A DNA stretch of 64,000 nt from Candidatus Peribacterales bacterium (GCA_020058765.1 JAGVDM010000006.1:1-64000), one strand, 5' to 3'. Shown: positions 49,142 to 57,755, counted from the first letter of the stretch. Made by a program: numbers and translations. The notes: generated by a model not told the origin, from the letters alone.

Positions 49142-50146
49142 GTGCCCAAAAAGAAGCAAGCACCAATACGTAGGTCTGTCATTGCACATGCAATTGCCAC
49201 CTGGTCTGTGGTCATCCTGTGCTTGGTGTGTATTGGCATTGTGAGCGTCCTGCATGGCAACAATCTGCTCGGGCAAATCTCCTCTTCGGGTACAAGCTCT
49301 TCCTCTGCCAGCGGCAGTGTGCGCCAAGTGATCGAAGATATTGAGCAGCAACGCATTGATGCCCTCTGGCAGGAGCGACTGAGCCGTGCAGAGACATTCT
49401 TCGTGGAACTGCGATCGGAGCAATCCACGCTCGCAAGCCTGCGACGATTTTTTGAGCAGAGTCGTATTCGTCAGCTGGAGCATCGCCGAACATGTGCGAC
49501 AGACCTGCGCACAGCAAGCAAATTCACCAAGCTGCCCGTGACGCTCCGCTGCTACAAGGCAGACCTGCAACTGGAAACAGAGCGGCTACGACGCCAGCAC
49601 GAAAACATAGAGCAAATGCTGGGCGTGAATGAAGACACGCGCAGTCTCGCGCTCACGCGACTTACACTCTTAAGTGACGCTATCAAAGCCATCATCACTG
49701 GTATCGATAGCAATGTGTATGCCGTCCTCGAAGACCTGGAAGAGAGCAAGCGCAATCTGCTCACCAACTACCGTGAACCAGCGTGGTTGCTGCTCACCAA
49801 ACTGCGTGCCGAGCAGCTTTCCACATGGACAGACGCACTCATTACACGAGCGGCACAGGCAGGAGAGACGCTCCCCGAAGCCGACGCAGCTGTACAGGAA
49901 CAGCTACTCGCCGGCATCCAATGCCTGGAGGAAGGCAGGAATCTGCTCGACTCCATCGGCATCTCCAGCACATTCCTCGATGCAAACCAGGCACTGCTAT
50001 CCGCAGTGGATCACCTGTCTGATTGCCCCACCGTGCTACGCAATGCGTTGGGCACTCCTGTTGAGGTAGAGGAGGTGCCAGCAGAGAACAATGTGGAAAC
50101 TATACAGCCTATGACTCGCCTGCAACGACGCTTGTTGCAACAGTAA
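49142..50146 (+). CDS. Membrane-anchored coiled-coil protein, unknown
   Basis: 334 residues. A basic N-terminus and one transmembrane helix (about 15-38, TWSVVILCLVCIGIVSVL), a Ser-rich stretch, then about 260 residues of helix-forming sequence with heptad-like Leu/Ile/Arg/Glu spacing and three or four Cys. No domain recognised; the layout suggests an extracytoplasmic coiled coil. GTG at 49142 follows a -10-like TACACT (49129-49134) by 7 bp, another apparent leaderless start. The metallopeptidase gene starts 2 bp after its stop. Confidence 0.6.
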   Translation: MPKKKQAPIRRSVIAHAIATWSVVILCLVCIGIVSVLHGNNLLGQISSSGTSSSSASGSVRQVIEDIEQQRIDALWQERLSRAETFFVELRSEQSTLASLRRFFEQSRIRQLEHRRTCATDLRTASKFTKLPVTLRCYKADLQLETERLRRQHENIEQMLGVNEDTRSLALTRLTLLSDAIKAIITGIDSNVYAVLEDLEESKRNLLTNYREPAWLLLTKLRAEQLSTWTDALITRAAQAGETLPEADAAVQEQLLAGIQCLEEGRNLLDSIGISSTFLDANQALLSAVDHLSDCPTVLRNALGTPVEVEEVPAENNVETIQPMTRLQRRLLQQ

Positions 50147-50148
50147 AC

Positions 50149-50850
50149 ATGGAAAACGCCCACATTCCCTTCCGCATTGAGCGGACGCGCAACCGTCATT
50201 CTCGTGCTGTATACCAAGAGGATACCGTGATTATTCGTCTTGCCCGTAATCTGTCGAAAACACAGGAGGAACACCATATTCATGAACTTCTACAGCGCAT
50301 GAAAAAAGTGCTGCTGCGCGAACGCTCGCGGCAGGAAATTTCCCCATTCGCCCCGTTACTCCGAGGAGAAACCGAGAGCAGCATTACGCTCGCCAATGGC
50401 ACGCAGCACATTGTGCAGCTTCACCCCGGTACACGCCTGCGTGCAGTACGGGAGCCTCATGGGATCTGGCGCGTGCACATTTCGCCGCAAACAGATCGTT
50501 GTGCCCTTCACAGGGCATTGTGGAACACCTTGTGTGCTGCGCAGCAGGAGCACATTACAACGCTCACTGCGCGCATCAATGCAGATACACTCCGGGTACC
50601 GTTTACGAATGTTCGGCTTCGCTTCGCCAAAACGCAGTGGGGCAGCTGCTCCACCAGAGGCACGCTCACGCTCAATCCTGCGCTCCTCTTTTTGCCAGAT
50701 GCACTGCTGCGATACGTGATCATTCACGAACTTGCGCATCGAGTGCACACCAACCACTCCGCACGGTTCTGGGACTTAGTCGAAAGTGCTGTGCCGAACG
50801 TTACGACGATTCGAGCGGAACTCCGTGGATACCGACTGCCATCATTGTGA
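50149..50850 (+). CDS. YgjP/SprT-like zinc metallopeptidase (DUF45)
   Basis: 233 residues. The C-terminal part is diagnostic: RFAKTQWGSCSTRGTLTLNPALLFLPD followed by VIIHELAHRVHTNHSARFW; HELAH (about 193-197) provides two zinc ligands and the Glu, with a third ligand expected in HSARFW. The N-terminal half has the beta-rich arrangement usual for YgjP-like proteins (RTRNRHSRAVYQEDTVIIRL). The family is cytosolic; its substrates are unknown. Cotranscribed with the preceding membrane protein. Confidence 0.88.
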   Translation: MENAHIPFRIERTRNRHSRAVYQEDTVIIRLARNLSKTQEEHHIHELLQRMKKVLLRERSRQEISPFAPLLRGETESSITLANGTQHIVQLHPGTRLRAVREPHGIWRVHISPQTDRCALHRALWNTLCAAQQEHITTLTARINADTLRVPFTNVRLRFAKTQWGSCSTRGTLTLNPALLFLPDALLRYVIIHELAHRVHTNHSARFWDLVESAVPNVTTIRAELRGYRLPSL

Positions 50851-50881
50851 TACGGAAAACGGTGCTGTATTCTGGGCGCAT

Positions 50882-51046
50882 ATGATGCACCTCCAAGAAG
50901 ATGTCTGGATCCGCGACGGCGACGATGAAGATGAAGACGAGGAGTCCACAAGCGACGACTCGGAAGAAAGCGCCGATCCGGGCGACGAAGACTTAGGCGA
51001 CGACGCAGGTGAGCGCGTAGGCGAACACGAGGAGGATCCGTTCTAA
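50882..51046 (+). CDS. Small acidic protein, 54 aa
   Basis: Starts at ATG 50882 (a second ATG follows at 50885) and is made almost entirely of Asp, Glu, Ser and Gly after the first ten residues (WIRDGDDEDEDEESTSDD...). Disordered, with no family. Placed 31 bp after the metallopeptidase gene, with the stop overlapping maf on the other strand by 4 bp. The strong composition bias and clean frame favour a real gene; function unknown. Confidence 0.5.
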   Translation: MMHLQEDVWIRDGDDEDEDEESTSDDSEESADPGDEDLGDDAGERVGEHEEDPF

Positions 51047-51627
51047 GCCAACGTGTGAATATCGGCTCCAAGCCGCAGAAGCTGCTCTTTGAGCAGGAAG
51101 ATTGGCAGTCCTACTACGGATGCCCATTCACCTTCTAGGCGCTCAATAAGGAGCTGGCCTGGGCCGTCAATTTGGAACGATCCTGAGCGATCTTTCCAGA
51201 GCTCTGTGCGTATCCACCACTCGATATCTGTTGCGGAAAGATCAGCGAACACGACGGTGCTTGAGGAGAGCCCGTCCACGCTTGCTCCACCCGGAGCGAT
51301 CACGCACAGCCCCGAGTGCACAATGGACGCATGCCCACTCTGCAGAGTAAGCATTCTGCGCGCATCATCGGCATGCTCCGGCTTTTCGAGCAACGTTCCG
51401 TCATGCGCAACCACCAACGTATCGCAACCGATGACATACGCATCCTGGTGACGGCTCGCAACATCTTCTGCTTTGAGCCGAGCAAGTTCTACTGCTCTGC
51501 GCGCCGGTTCCGGCTGCGGACAAGCGCGTTCATCTACAGTACTGGGCTCCACAGAGAAGTGCAGCCCAAGACCTGTAAGTAGATGCCGGCGCTGTGGGCT
51601 TGCCGAGGCAAGAACGAGTCGGGACAC
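51043..51627 (-). CDS. maf: Maf-family nucleotide pyrophosphatase
   Basis: 194 residues, GTG start at 51627. Hydrolyses non-canonical or modified NTPs (dTTP/UTP/m7GTP group). LVLASASPQRRHLLTGLGL is the Maf signature; VDERACPQPEPARRAVELARLKAE, VIGCDTLVV and GSFQIDGPGQLLIERLEGEWASVVGLP complete the conserved set. One Ala replaces the small residue usual in the KPxxxxdA segment; otherwise ordinary. Possibly cotranscribed with the secreted protein gene that follows after 51627 on the same strand. Confidence 0.93.
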   Translation of the reverse strand: MSRLVLASASPQRRHLLTGLGLHFSVEPSTVDERACPQPEPARRAVELARLKAEDVASRHQDAYVIGCDTLVVAHDGTLLEKPEHADDARRMLTLQSGHASIVHSGLCVIAPGGASVDGLSSSTVVFADLSATDIEWWIRTELWKDRSGSFQIDGPGQLLIERLEGEWASVVGLPIFLLKEQLLRLGADIHTLA

Positions 51628-51648
51628 GTCGGCAGTATAGGGGAGGTG

Positions 51649-52287
51649 TTACCGAAGCCGGTAGTCACCTCGGCCTTCGGGAGCACTACCGTGCATGGCA
51701 TCCTGCACTTGCTGGATGCGTGCACGAAGAATGGACGTGCGAGATTGCCCCTCACGAACACTCTGGGCTGCCCTGTCATTCTGGAAACCACCAAAGACTG
51801 TTGCATCCTGCCCAAGCTCTATGCGCAAGAGCTCGCAATAGCGGTACAACCCCTGACCTACAAGGCGCAGGGAACACTCGCCGTTCGCCGCGGCCTGTTC
51901 CACCAACGCGCGATCACGAGGCGCGAGTGCCTCAATGCGACGGCGAATGGAACTCGTTGGTACCACCTGATCTACATTGCCCTGCAACGCACGAGTGAAA
52001 TCCTCGTAGGAAGAGGCATCGTTTACATCTGCGCACGGCACTTCTTCACCAGTCACACGGCGCTGATTCAAACAGTCATCAATAGCGAGCTTGTGTGCCC
52101 GCTGCTGCTGACGGAGTGCATCGCGATCCCCCATGGCGCCCCTGCGTACCTGTGCCTGCACTGCGAATGGATTCACCTGGTGCTGTGCCGTCACGGAACC
52201 GAGCAACGCGTACGACGCGAGCGGTGATACAACGACACCAACTGCCAAGGTAGCTACGACACTAAACGAGAACGGGTGCTTCTGCAT
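51649..52287 (-). CDS. Secreted hypothetical protein, 212 aa
   Basis: Signal-peptide-like N-terminus (MQKHPFSFSVVATLAVGVVV, then SPLASYALLG), followed by a mature part rich in Arg, Gln and Ala with four Cys that could form two disulfides (DDCLNQ, PCADVND, GECSLR, YRYCELL). No family recognised. A clear promoter lies at 52348-52320. It precedes maf by 21 bp. Confidence 0.6.
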   Translation of the reverse strand: MQKHPFSFSVVATLAVGVVVSPLASYALLGSVTAQHQVNPFAVQAQVRRGAMGDRDALRQQQRAHKLAIDDCLNQRRVTGEEVPCADVNDASSYEDFTRALQGNVDQVVPTSSIRRRIEALAPRDRALVEQAAANGECSLRLVGQGLYRYCELLRIELGQDATVFGGFQNDRAAQSVREGQSRTSILRARIQQVQDAMHGSAPEGRGDYRLR

Positions 52288-52319
52288 AACGATGAAGGGG
52301 AATGTGTGTTACAAGTACT

Positions 52320-52348
52320 ATTGTACTATATTTTTGTTGTTTTTACAA
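52320..52348 (-). promoter_or_regulatory. Promoter for the 51649-52287 gene
   Basis: Minus strand TTGTAA (52348-52343), 17-bp spacer, TACAAT (52325-52320); about 25 nt of leader. The -35 box uses the last codons and stop of trpS. Confidence 0.6.
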
Positions 52349-53302
52349 CCCTACCAACTGTCGCACCTTTGCCATTGTTGCCCCTGCTTCTTTACTTGCA
52401 GCAGTGCGCCCCGCCTCGAGCACTTCCTGTACATACGCGTCTGTGAGTTCTACGCGGCGTTCGCGCATAGGGCTGAAGTAATCCATATACGCCTCCAGCA
52501 AGAGCTTCTTCGCATCGCCGTACGGCAAGCCGTTTCGGTACTCCGCAGCGAGTAGTTCTGCACCAGCATCGGGGAGCAGAAGCTTATGGATCTGGAAGAT
52601 CGCACAGGTCTCTGGATCCTTGGGATCAGTCATCCCCTTGGAGTCGGTCACAATGCCCATGATTGCCTTCTTAATAGCCTTCTCTTCGCCGAAGAGCGGA
52701 ATCGTATTCCCGTAGCTCTTGCTCATCTTCTGGCCGTCGGTACCGGGAACCACCGCGACATCTTCACGAATCACCGGCTCTGGCAGCGTGAAGATTTCAC
52801 CAAATTCGTTGTTGAACTTTATGGCGATATCGCGCGTCATTTCCACGTGCTGCTTCTGGTCTTTCCCTACTGGTACGGTATCTGCGTTGTAGAGCAGGAT
52901 ATCCGCAGCCATGAGCACGGGATACGTAAAGAGCCCAACGGATGCAGGGATCCCCTTCTCCACCTTTTCTTTGTAGCTCACCGCGCGCTCGAGGAGCCCC
53001 ATGGGCGTTACTGTATTCAAGATCCACATCAGCTCCGTATGCTCAGGAACCTGTGACTGATAGAAAATGATCGACTGCTCTGGATCAAAACCCACGGCGA
53101 GGTAATCGCGTACGCAGTCCTCTCGCGAAGCGCGGAGTGCTGCTGGATCGTGCAACGTGGTAAGCGCGTGCAGATCGACGATAAAGAACAGGCTCTCCTC
53201 TGCCTGTTTCACGAACTCCAAATTCGGCCGCATAGAACCAAAGTAGTTCCCAAGGTGTAATTGGCCGGAGGGCTGCATAGCCGAAAGGACGCGCATACAC
53301 AT
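52343..53302 (-). CDS. trpS: Tryptophanyl-tRNA synthetase
   Basis: 319 residues, the usual bacterial TrpRS size. MRVLSAMQPSGQLHLGNYFGSM contains the HIGH-equivalent HLGN; FIVDLHALTT, GIPASVGLFTYPVLMAADILLYNADTVPVGKDQKQHVEMTRDIA (split over about 118-165) builds the Trp and adenylate pocket, and GQKMSKSYGN (about 189-198) is the KMSKS loop. Alternative start at 53296 (MRVLS). Ends 55 bp before the secreted protein gene. Confidence 0.97.
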   Translation of the reverse strand: MCMRVLSAMQPSGQLHLGNYFGSMRPNLEFVKQAEESLFFIVDLHALTTLHDPAALRASREDCVRDYLAVGFDPEQSIIFYQSQVPEHTELMWILNTVTPMGLLERAVSYKEKVEKGIPASVGLFTYPVLMAADILLYNADTVPVGKDQKQHVEMTRDIAIKFNNEFGEIFTLPEPVIREDVAVVPGTDGQKMSKSYGNTIPLFGEEKAIKKAIMGIVTDSKGMTDPKDPETCAIFQIHKLLLPDAGAELLAAEYRNGLPYGDAKKLLLEAYMDYFSPMRERRVELTDAYVQEVLEAGRTAASKEAGATMAKVRQLVGL

Positions 53303-53343
53303 GAATGCTACTGCAGAGCGCGCAGGATGTGAATGTGGATTGC

Positions 53344-54006
53344 CTACTCTCTGCCCACCTTTCGTAGAACCTTCAGAACGCTCTTGAATTGCTCGGGCAA
53401 AGGCGCTTCTATGCGAAGCTTCTGCCCTGTAATGGGATGCGGCAGCTCCAAAGTAATGGCGTGGAGAAAGAACTTCCGGAAGCCAAGCTCCTGAGTGAAG
53501 AGCTGATTAAACTTGCCGTGCCCATACTCGCGATCGAGTGCGAGTGGATGTTTGATCCCAGCAAAGTGCAGACGAATTTGATGGTGACGACCGGTAAGCG
53601 GTTCCGCCTCGATGTAGCTGGAATTCACAAAACGCTCCAGTACAAGATACTGCGTTTCTGCAGGAACGGTTCCCCTGCCACGCGCCGGGAGCGGCGTGCG
53701 AATTGCGCCACTGGAACGCTCCATGCGCCCCATAACAAGCGCATGGTAGCGCTTGTGCCAGCCGGCAAACGCAGAGGTGATAATGCGATCAGTGGCTTGC
53801 TTACTTTTGGCAAAGAGCACCACGCCGGATGTATCGAAATCGAGGCGGTGTAGTGTGCGCAAGCCGGGGTAGTCTTTTTTGAGGAAATCGAGCAGCGGCA
53901 ACTTACCCACTTCGCCTTTGCCGCGCACTACGAGCTCGCCGGAACGTTTGTTCACGGCAAGAAGATGGTCGTCTTCGTAGAGGATGCGATCAGCAGCAAT
54001 AGGCAC
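53344..54006 (-). CDS. RluA-family pseudouridine synthase
   Basis: 220 residues without an S4 domain. ILYEDDHLLAVNKRSGELVV opens the catalytic domain, TLHRLDFDTSGVVLFAKS (51-68) contains catalytic Asp 56, and PLTGRHHQIRLHFAGIKHPLALDREYG is the third family motif. It isomerises uridines in rRNA or tRNA; the target cannot be read from sequence. 41 bp after trpS in reverse order; 12 bp from the 54019 gene upstream on the same strand. Confidence 0.92.
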   Translation of the reverse strand: MPIAADRILYEDDHLLAVNKRSGELVVRGKGEVGKLPLLDFLKKDYPGLRTLHRLDFDTSGVVLFAKSKQATDRIITSAFAGWHKRYHALVMGRMERSSGAIRTPLPARGRGTVPAETQYLVLERFVNSSYIEAEPLTGRHHQIRLHFAGIKHPLALDREYGHGKFNQLFTQELGFRKFFLHAITLELPHPITGQKLRIEAPLPEQFKSVLKVLRKVGRE

Positions 54007-54018
54007 AGCCGCACTCTA

Positions 54019-54291
54019 CTACTTATCGAGTAAGTCGTCGTGTGGATCAGTAAAGAATCCACCAGTAGGGTCATGGTCCTCTGGATCAAGGACACCGCGC
54101 ATGCTCGATACAGTGTGACGAGATGTGTCCTGCACAGGACGCAAGCGTTCAATATGATCATCATCCGCGCCGAAGTTCGGATGAAGATTGAGATTCACAG
54201 CAACAACTCGCTCGCCATCAACAATAAAATGTGTCGCCTCTTTTTTGTCGGGCGGGTACTGATCGGGGCTGAACTTCGGAGTAGATGTCAT
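54019..54291 (-). CDS. Hypothetical protein, 90 aa
   Basis: A soluble, Asp/His/Pro-rich short protein (MTSTPKFSPDQYPPDKKEAT; C-terminus GGFFTDPHDDLLDK). No family recognised. The ATG at 54291 is preferred: the longer frame from TTG 54345 runs through the promoter (TTGACA 54345-54340). Positioned directly upstream of the rluA-type gene, 12 bp apart. Confidence 0.5.
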   Translation of the reverse strand: MTSTPKFSPDQYPPDKKEATHFIVDGERVVAVNLNLHPNFGADDDHIERLRPVQDTSRHTVSSMRGVLDPEDHDPTGGFFTDPHDDLLDK

Positions 54292-54317
54292 TGGCAGTAC
54301 TGGGAAGGTATACGTCA

Positions 54318-54345
54318 AGTTTATACATTTTTGCAATTTTGTCAA
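54318..54345 (-). promoter_or_regulatory. Promoter for the 54019-rluA unit
   Basis: Minus strand TTGACA (54345-54340) with -10 candidates TAAACT (54323-54318, spacer 16) or TATAAA (54325-54320, spacer 14). Directly after the PEPC stop codon. Confidence 0.5.
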
Positions 54346-55878
54346 TCATCCCAAACTCCGCCGCAGCACTCCAGCCTCCACAATGTCTTCGGTGAGCTGT
54401 GCTGCATCACGCGCGTCTTCGTTGAGGCGGTGCAGAATGGTCGACGTGTAATTGCGATGCACCACGTGCTTGGGTTTCTCCATGGCGAGGGTGATGCCGA
54501 GGATCTGCTCAATGAGCGCAACGTCCTGCTGCACATCGGCAAACGCGGGTACTTTCGCTGCAAGCATGCCAAGATTCTCCCGATTGAGATATTTCCCTGC
54601 GTGTTTCAAATCTGCACGCATGGCGGGGTACATCCGCTCGACAAGCGGAAGTAGGCCTTTGCCCCGTGCTGCAGCCAATCCTCGACCAGTGGCAATGAGC
54701 TCGGGTGGCACACCAATGGAATAGAGTGCACCTGTGAACTTGATGGCACGAGGGAGCGTGACTTTGCCGAGCCCGCGGCTGTATCCAAAGAGCCCCACGT
54801 GCTGCAAACGTTCACGACGCCCCGGCACGTACTGCGCTACATCGTTAATGATATCTGCAAGCGCCTCCACGCTCGGCTTCCAGAATGCCGAAAAGAGATC
54901 GGCCGCTTCCCGTAGCTGTGCCTGCTCGGCAACGGAAATGCGCTCGGCTGATCGCGCCGGCGCTTCCTGCTGGATGGTTTCCAATGCGGAACGCACCTGA
55001 TCAAGCGGGTAATCGTACCGGAATGCAGACTGGATACAGTAGGTACGCACCCCTGCATATTGCGCGAGAAATTCCGCCGTATACTGTGGGTTCACACTGC
55101 CGCGGAACGGGAGTGATCCGGTACCAATGATCGGATGCACAGGTGTTGCGTACTGCTCGCCAAGCGTATCGAGCTTGCTCAAGGCAGATTTAATCGCGAG
55201 CACCGCAGGTACGAGACCGGCATTCATCGCCGGGTCGGAGCGCGCGAGGAACACGCGCTGTCCCCGGGCGGTATTCAGAGTGCCTTCTGCTTTCAGCGAA
55301 TCCCAGTACGGCTGCAGAATCTTCTCTATCGTGAACATGGATTCCACGTCTTCCACCAGTGGTGTGACTTGGAATTGCTCACGCAACACATCGTGCTGCT
55401 CACGATCGGAGTGGAAGATATGCCGATGATAATCGGCAATATCTCGGAACGTTTTGCGCACACCAATCAACTGGTGCGCGGACTCCGTGAGCGGCAAGAA
55501 CATTTCGGTTACGGGAGGCCTCGGTAACTTGAGCTCCGCACCAAGATCGGAAAGCGAAAGCAGGTTCATGAATGCACGCGCCATGCGGTGCAACTTGCCT
55601 TCTTCGTACGCAGGAATACGGAACGTAAGGTGGAAGTCTTCACCAAGCGGGTGCGCAGCGAAGAATTCGTGTGCTCGTGAATAGAGCTTTTCTCCTACCG
55701 CTTCATCCACATACTTCCCCTCCCAGTCCCACATGTATTCATCGATCGGCAGCTCTTTAAAGAGTAGCAGCACCTCGTCGATTTCATCCTGCGTAGTGAT
55801 GAACGGATCATCATGCCACCATGGCTTCCCCGCGTTGTCGGGGTGCTGCGTTGCCATAGTGACGGGTGGCCAAGCCAT
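54346..55878 (-). CDS. ppcA: Phosphoenolpyruvate carboxylase, archaeal type
   Basis: 510 residues, half the length of the bacterial Ppc and matching the archaeal PpcA family. PEP + bicarbonate gives oxaloacetate, an anaplerotic step. MATQHPDNAGKPWW near the start, DEYMWDWEGKYVDEAV, AHQLIGVRKTF, IGTGSLPFRGSVNP (PEP/glycine-rich loop), RTYCIQSAFRYDYP and FGYSRGLGKVTLPRAIKFTGALYSIG are family hallmarks. The start MAWPPVT parallels the short leader seen in archaeal members; ATG 55857 is an alternative. Rare in bacteria, so transfer from archaea is possible. Confidence 0.95.
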   Translation of the reverse strand: MAWPPVTMATQHPDNAGKPWWHDDPFITTQDEIDEVLLLFKELPIDEYMWDWEGKYVDEAVGEKLYSRAHEFFAAHPLGEDFHLTFRIPAYEEGKLHRMARAFMNLLSLSDLGAELKLPRPPVTEMFLPLTESAHQLIGVRKTFRDIADYHRHIFHSDREQHDVLREQFQVTPLVEDVESMFTIEKILQPYWDSLKAEGTLNTARGQRVFLARSDPAMNAGLVPAVLAIKSALSKLDTLGEQYATPVHPIIGTGSLPFRGSVNPQYTAEFLAQYAGVRTYCIQSAFRYDYPLDQVRSALETIQQEAPARSAERISVAEQAQLREAADLFSAFWKPSVEALADIINDVAQYVPGRRERLQHVGLFGYSRGLGKVTLPRAIKFTGALYSIGVPPELIATGRGLAAARGKGLLPLVERMYPAMRADLKHAGKYLNRENLGMLAAKVPAFADVQQDVALIEQILGITLAMEKPKHVVHRNYTSTILHRLNEDARDAAQLTEDIVEAGVLRRSLG

Positions 55879-55983
55879 GGCGGCAGTGTAAGGAGAGATG
55901 CGAAGAGGTACACGAAATTGCAGACAGAAGTCCCGCCAACCAATACAACCGCGATGCGAAGCAGGAATATTCCAACAACGAAG

Positions 55984-56060
55984 TGGTGGACGATACTGGA
56001 TTCGAACCAGTGACCTTTCGAATGTGAATCGAACGCTCTAACCAGCTGAGCTAATCGTCC
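55984..56060 (-). tRNA. tRNA-Val (anticodon CAC)
   Basis: Minus strand: acceptor GGACGAT/ATCGTCC, D-arm GCTC/GAGC, anticodon stem TTCGA/TCGAA with loop TTCACAT (anticodon CAC), T-arm ACTGG/CCAGT with TTCGAAT. Discriminator A and CCA are encoded. Its first 19 bases recur at 56163-56145. Confidence 0.95.
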
Positions 56061-56144
56061 ATAGTTGCTGTACAAATGATCGGAACTGGGCGAGCGTTAC
56101 GCTCTTTTTATTGGCGCCTCTCCCGCATGCGCGGGATCGTCGAC

Positions 56145-56163
56145 CCAGCTGAGCTAATCGTCC
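56145..56163 (-). repeat. tRNA-Val 5'-end fragment
   Basis: GGACGATTAGCTCAGCTGG, identical to the first 19 bases of the tRNA-Val gene 85 bp downstream on the same strand; the remainder of the tRNA is absent. The intervening 56064-56144 holds two small hairpins (GAGCG-TTA-CGCTC with T5 at 56092-56109; TCCCGC-ATGC-GCGGGA at 56121-56136). Looks like a partial duplication. Confidence 0.6.
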
Positions 56164-56216
56164 GAGCCGCAGAAGTGTACTCATCGAGATGTCCTCGAGC
56201 AAAGAAGTCTGCATGC

Positions 56217-56248
56217 AAAAAAACCCAGCGCCGTCCTTGGCGCTGGGT
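56217..56248 (-). terminator. Intrinsic terminator after the antiporter gene
   Basis: Minus strand ACCCAGCGCC (56248-56239), loop AAGGAC, GGCGCTGGGT (56232-56223), T-run to 56217. A perfect 10-bp stem, 26 bp beyond the stop at 56274. Confidence 0.92.
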
Positions 56249-56273
56249 AGAGAACCCTTTGGCAGTTCTGCGG

Positions 56274-57680
56274 TTACAGACACCAGAAACAAACGAACGC
56301 AACGGCCGTGGGCAACGCGGCTCCCAATAGAAGCCAGAGCGGGCTCACGCCGCTCCCAAACCGCGCCTCGAAGGACGGGCTTAGGATAGAGTACCCAGCG
56401 GGGTTGGGCGCATTGGCAATGACCGTGAGGCCACCGCCAGTTACCGCGCCCGCCACGAGAGCATACTTCATGTCGTCGGAAAGCCCCTCGACCTGGGAAC
56501 CCAGGTACGTGAGCGCAGCGTTGTCCGTTACCGCAGTGAGCCCCGTGCAGCCAACGAAGAGAGGGAACTCACTAAGAGAACCGAGTAGCGGCCGGAGCCA
56601 CCAATCTTGGAGTCCTCCCATGGTGACGAGCCCCGCGAGGAACCCGCCCACAAGCAACGACTCCTTGAGCTTAAGCGATTCCTGGAACTCCTTGGTAACC
56701 GCCACGAAGCCAAGGAATACCACAAACACTCCGAAACACACATCTGCATGATGTCCTGTAAGGACAACAAATCCCATCGAGACGAGATGAACGACCTTCA
56801 CCCACCATGGCACCGGCATCCTGCCAGCATCGCCATTATGGGCGTCGCTATCTGCAAGCAGCGATAGCTCACGCAGCTCTCGCCCAAAGGCGAGCGTCAC
56901 GATAAGCGCATTGATACAGACAGCAATGATCGCCTTCCATCCAAAATTTACGAACATGAACTCCGTGGTCCACCCCCAGGTCTTCGCGACCATGAGTACT
57001 GGTGGAGCGGCAAAATTCGTGAGGACGCCTCCAATGGAGACGTTCACAAACAACGTACCGAGAACCGCGTACATCAGCTTCATGCTGATACCGCGATCGA
57101 AGTACTGTCGCTTCAAGACCATTGCCGTCACCGTCATGGCGGCGGGTTCGGTCACAAACGATCCTAGGAGCGGCCCTACGATGAGCGCACTCAAGAGAAA
57201 CGCCTGGGATTCGCCAAACGGTGTTACTGCCTGAAACACGCGACCGATCATCCTGATCGCCGCATCGACAACCTCGACCACCGGGCGTGTTGCCGCGATG
57301 ACCATGATGATAAAAACGAATTTCGGCTCGGTGTAATCGAGATGCTCGATGTAGTGGATGGCTTCGTGCCAACCGCCCATCGCAGCAATTGCCGAAAATA
57401 ATGCCGCAGCCCAGAGCAGGAAGACCGCCTCGGTCTCCCCGAGCAAATGAAGCAGGTTCTCCTGTATAGACCCTTCCTCGAAGTGGTGCGCCCATTCTTT
57501 GAAGCGCCCGACGAGAAAGGTATGCAGGACCGCGATGGCGAACAGTGCCGTTGCCAGCACCTGCAAGCCGCCGTTCACGGTAACTTTCTGCTCCGCTCCA
57601 TGCTCTCCGGCCAGCGCCATCCCGGCGACCAGTAGGCACCCCACCAAAGTGAGTGCCACGATTCCCAACTGCTTTCTCAT
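56274..57680 (-). CDS. Putative Na+/H+ antiporter (PF07399-like, ion transporter superfamily)
   Basis: 468 residues with a signal-like first helix and about twelve hydrophobic segments. GPLLGSFVTEPAAMTVTAMVL, GGVLTNFAAPPVLMVAK, CTGLTAVTDNAALTYLGSQV and GGGLTVIANAPNPAGYSIL are the conserved polar-in-membrane motifs of this putative antiporter family, related to NhaD/ArsB-type carriers. Ion specificity is unproven. Unlike most genes here it has a clean ribosome binding site (AGGAG, 7 bases before the ATG) and is boxed in by terminators on both sides, so it is an independent unit and perhaps a newcomer. Confidence 0.82.
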   Translation of the reverse strand: MRKQLGIVALTLVGCLLVAGMALAGEHGAEQKVTVNGGLQVLATALFAIAVLHTFLVGRFKEWAHHFEEGSIQENLLHLLGETEAVFLLWAAALFSAIAAMGGWHEAIHYIEHLDYTEPKFVFIIMVIAATRPVVEVVDAAIRMIGRVFQAVTPFGESQAFLLSALIVGPLLGSFVTEPAAMTVTAMVLKRQYFDRGISMKLMYAVLGTLFVNVSIGGVLTNFAAPPVLMVAKTWGWTTEFMFVNFGWKAIIAVCINALIVTLAFGRELRELSLLADSDAHNGDAGRMPVPWWVKVVHLVSMGFVVLTGHHADVCFGVFVVFLGFVAVTKEFQESLKLKESLLVGGFLAGLVTMGGLQDWWLRPLLGSLSEFPLFVGCTGLTAVTDNAALTYLGSQVEGLSDDMKYALVAGAVTGGGLTVIANAPNPAGYSILSPSFEARFGSGVSPLWLLLGAALPTAVAFVCFWCL

Positions 57681-57755
57681 ACGTTTTCTCCTGTGTCTGA
57701 ACCGATGTTGCCAAAGGGCAATTCCCTCTCTGCACCAAGCAGAAAGGAACGTATG

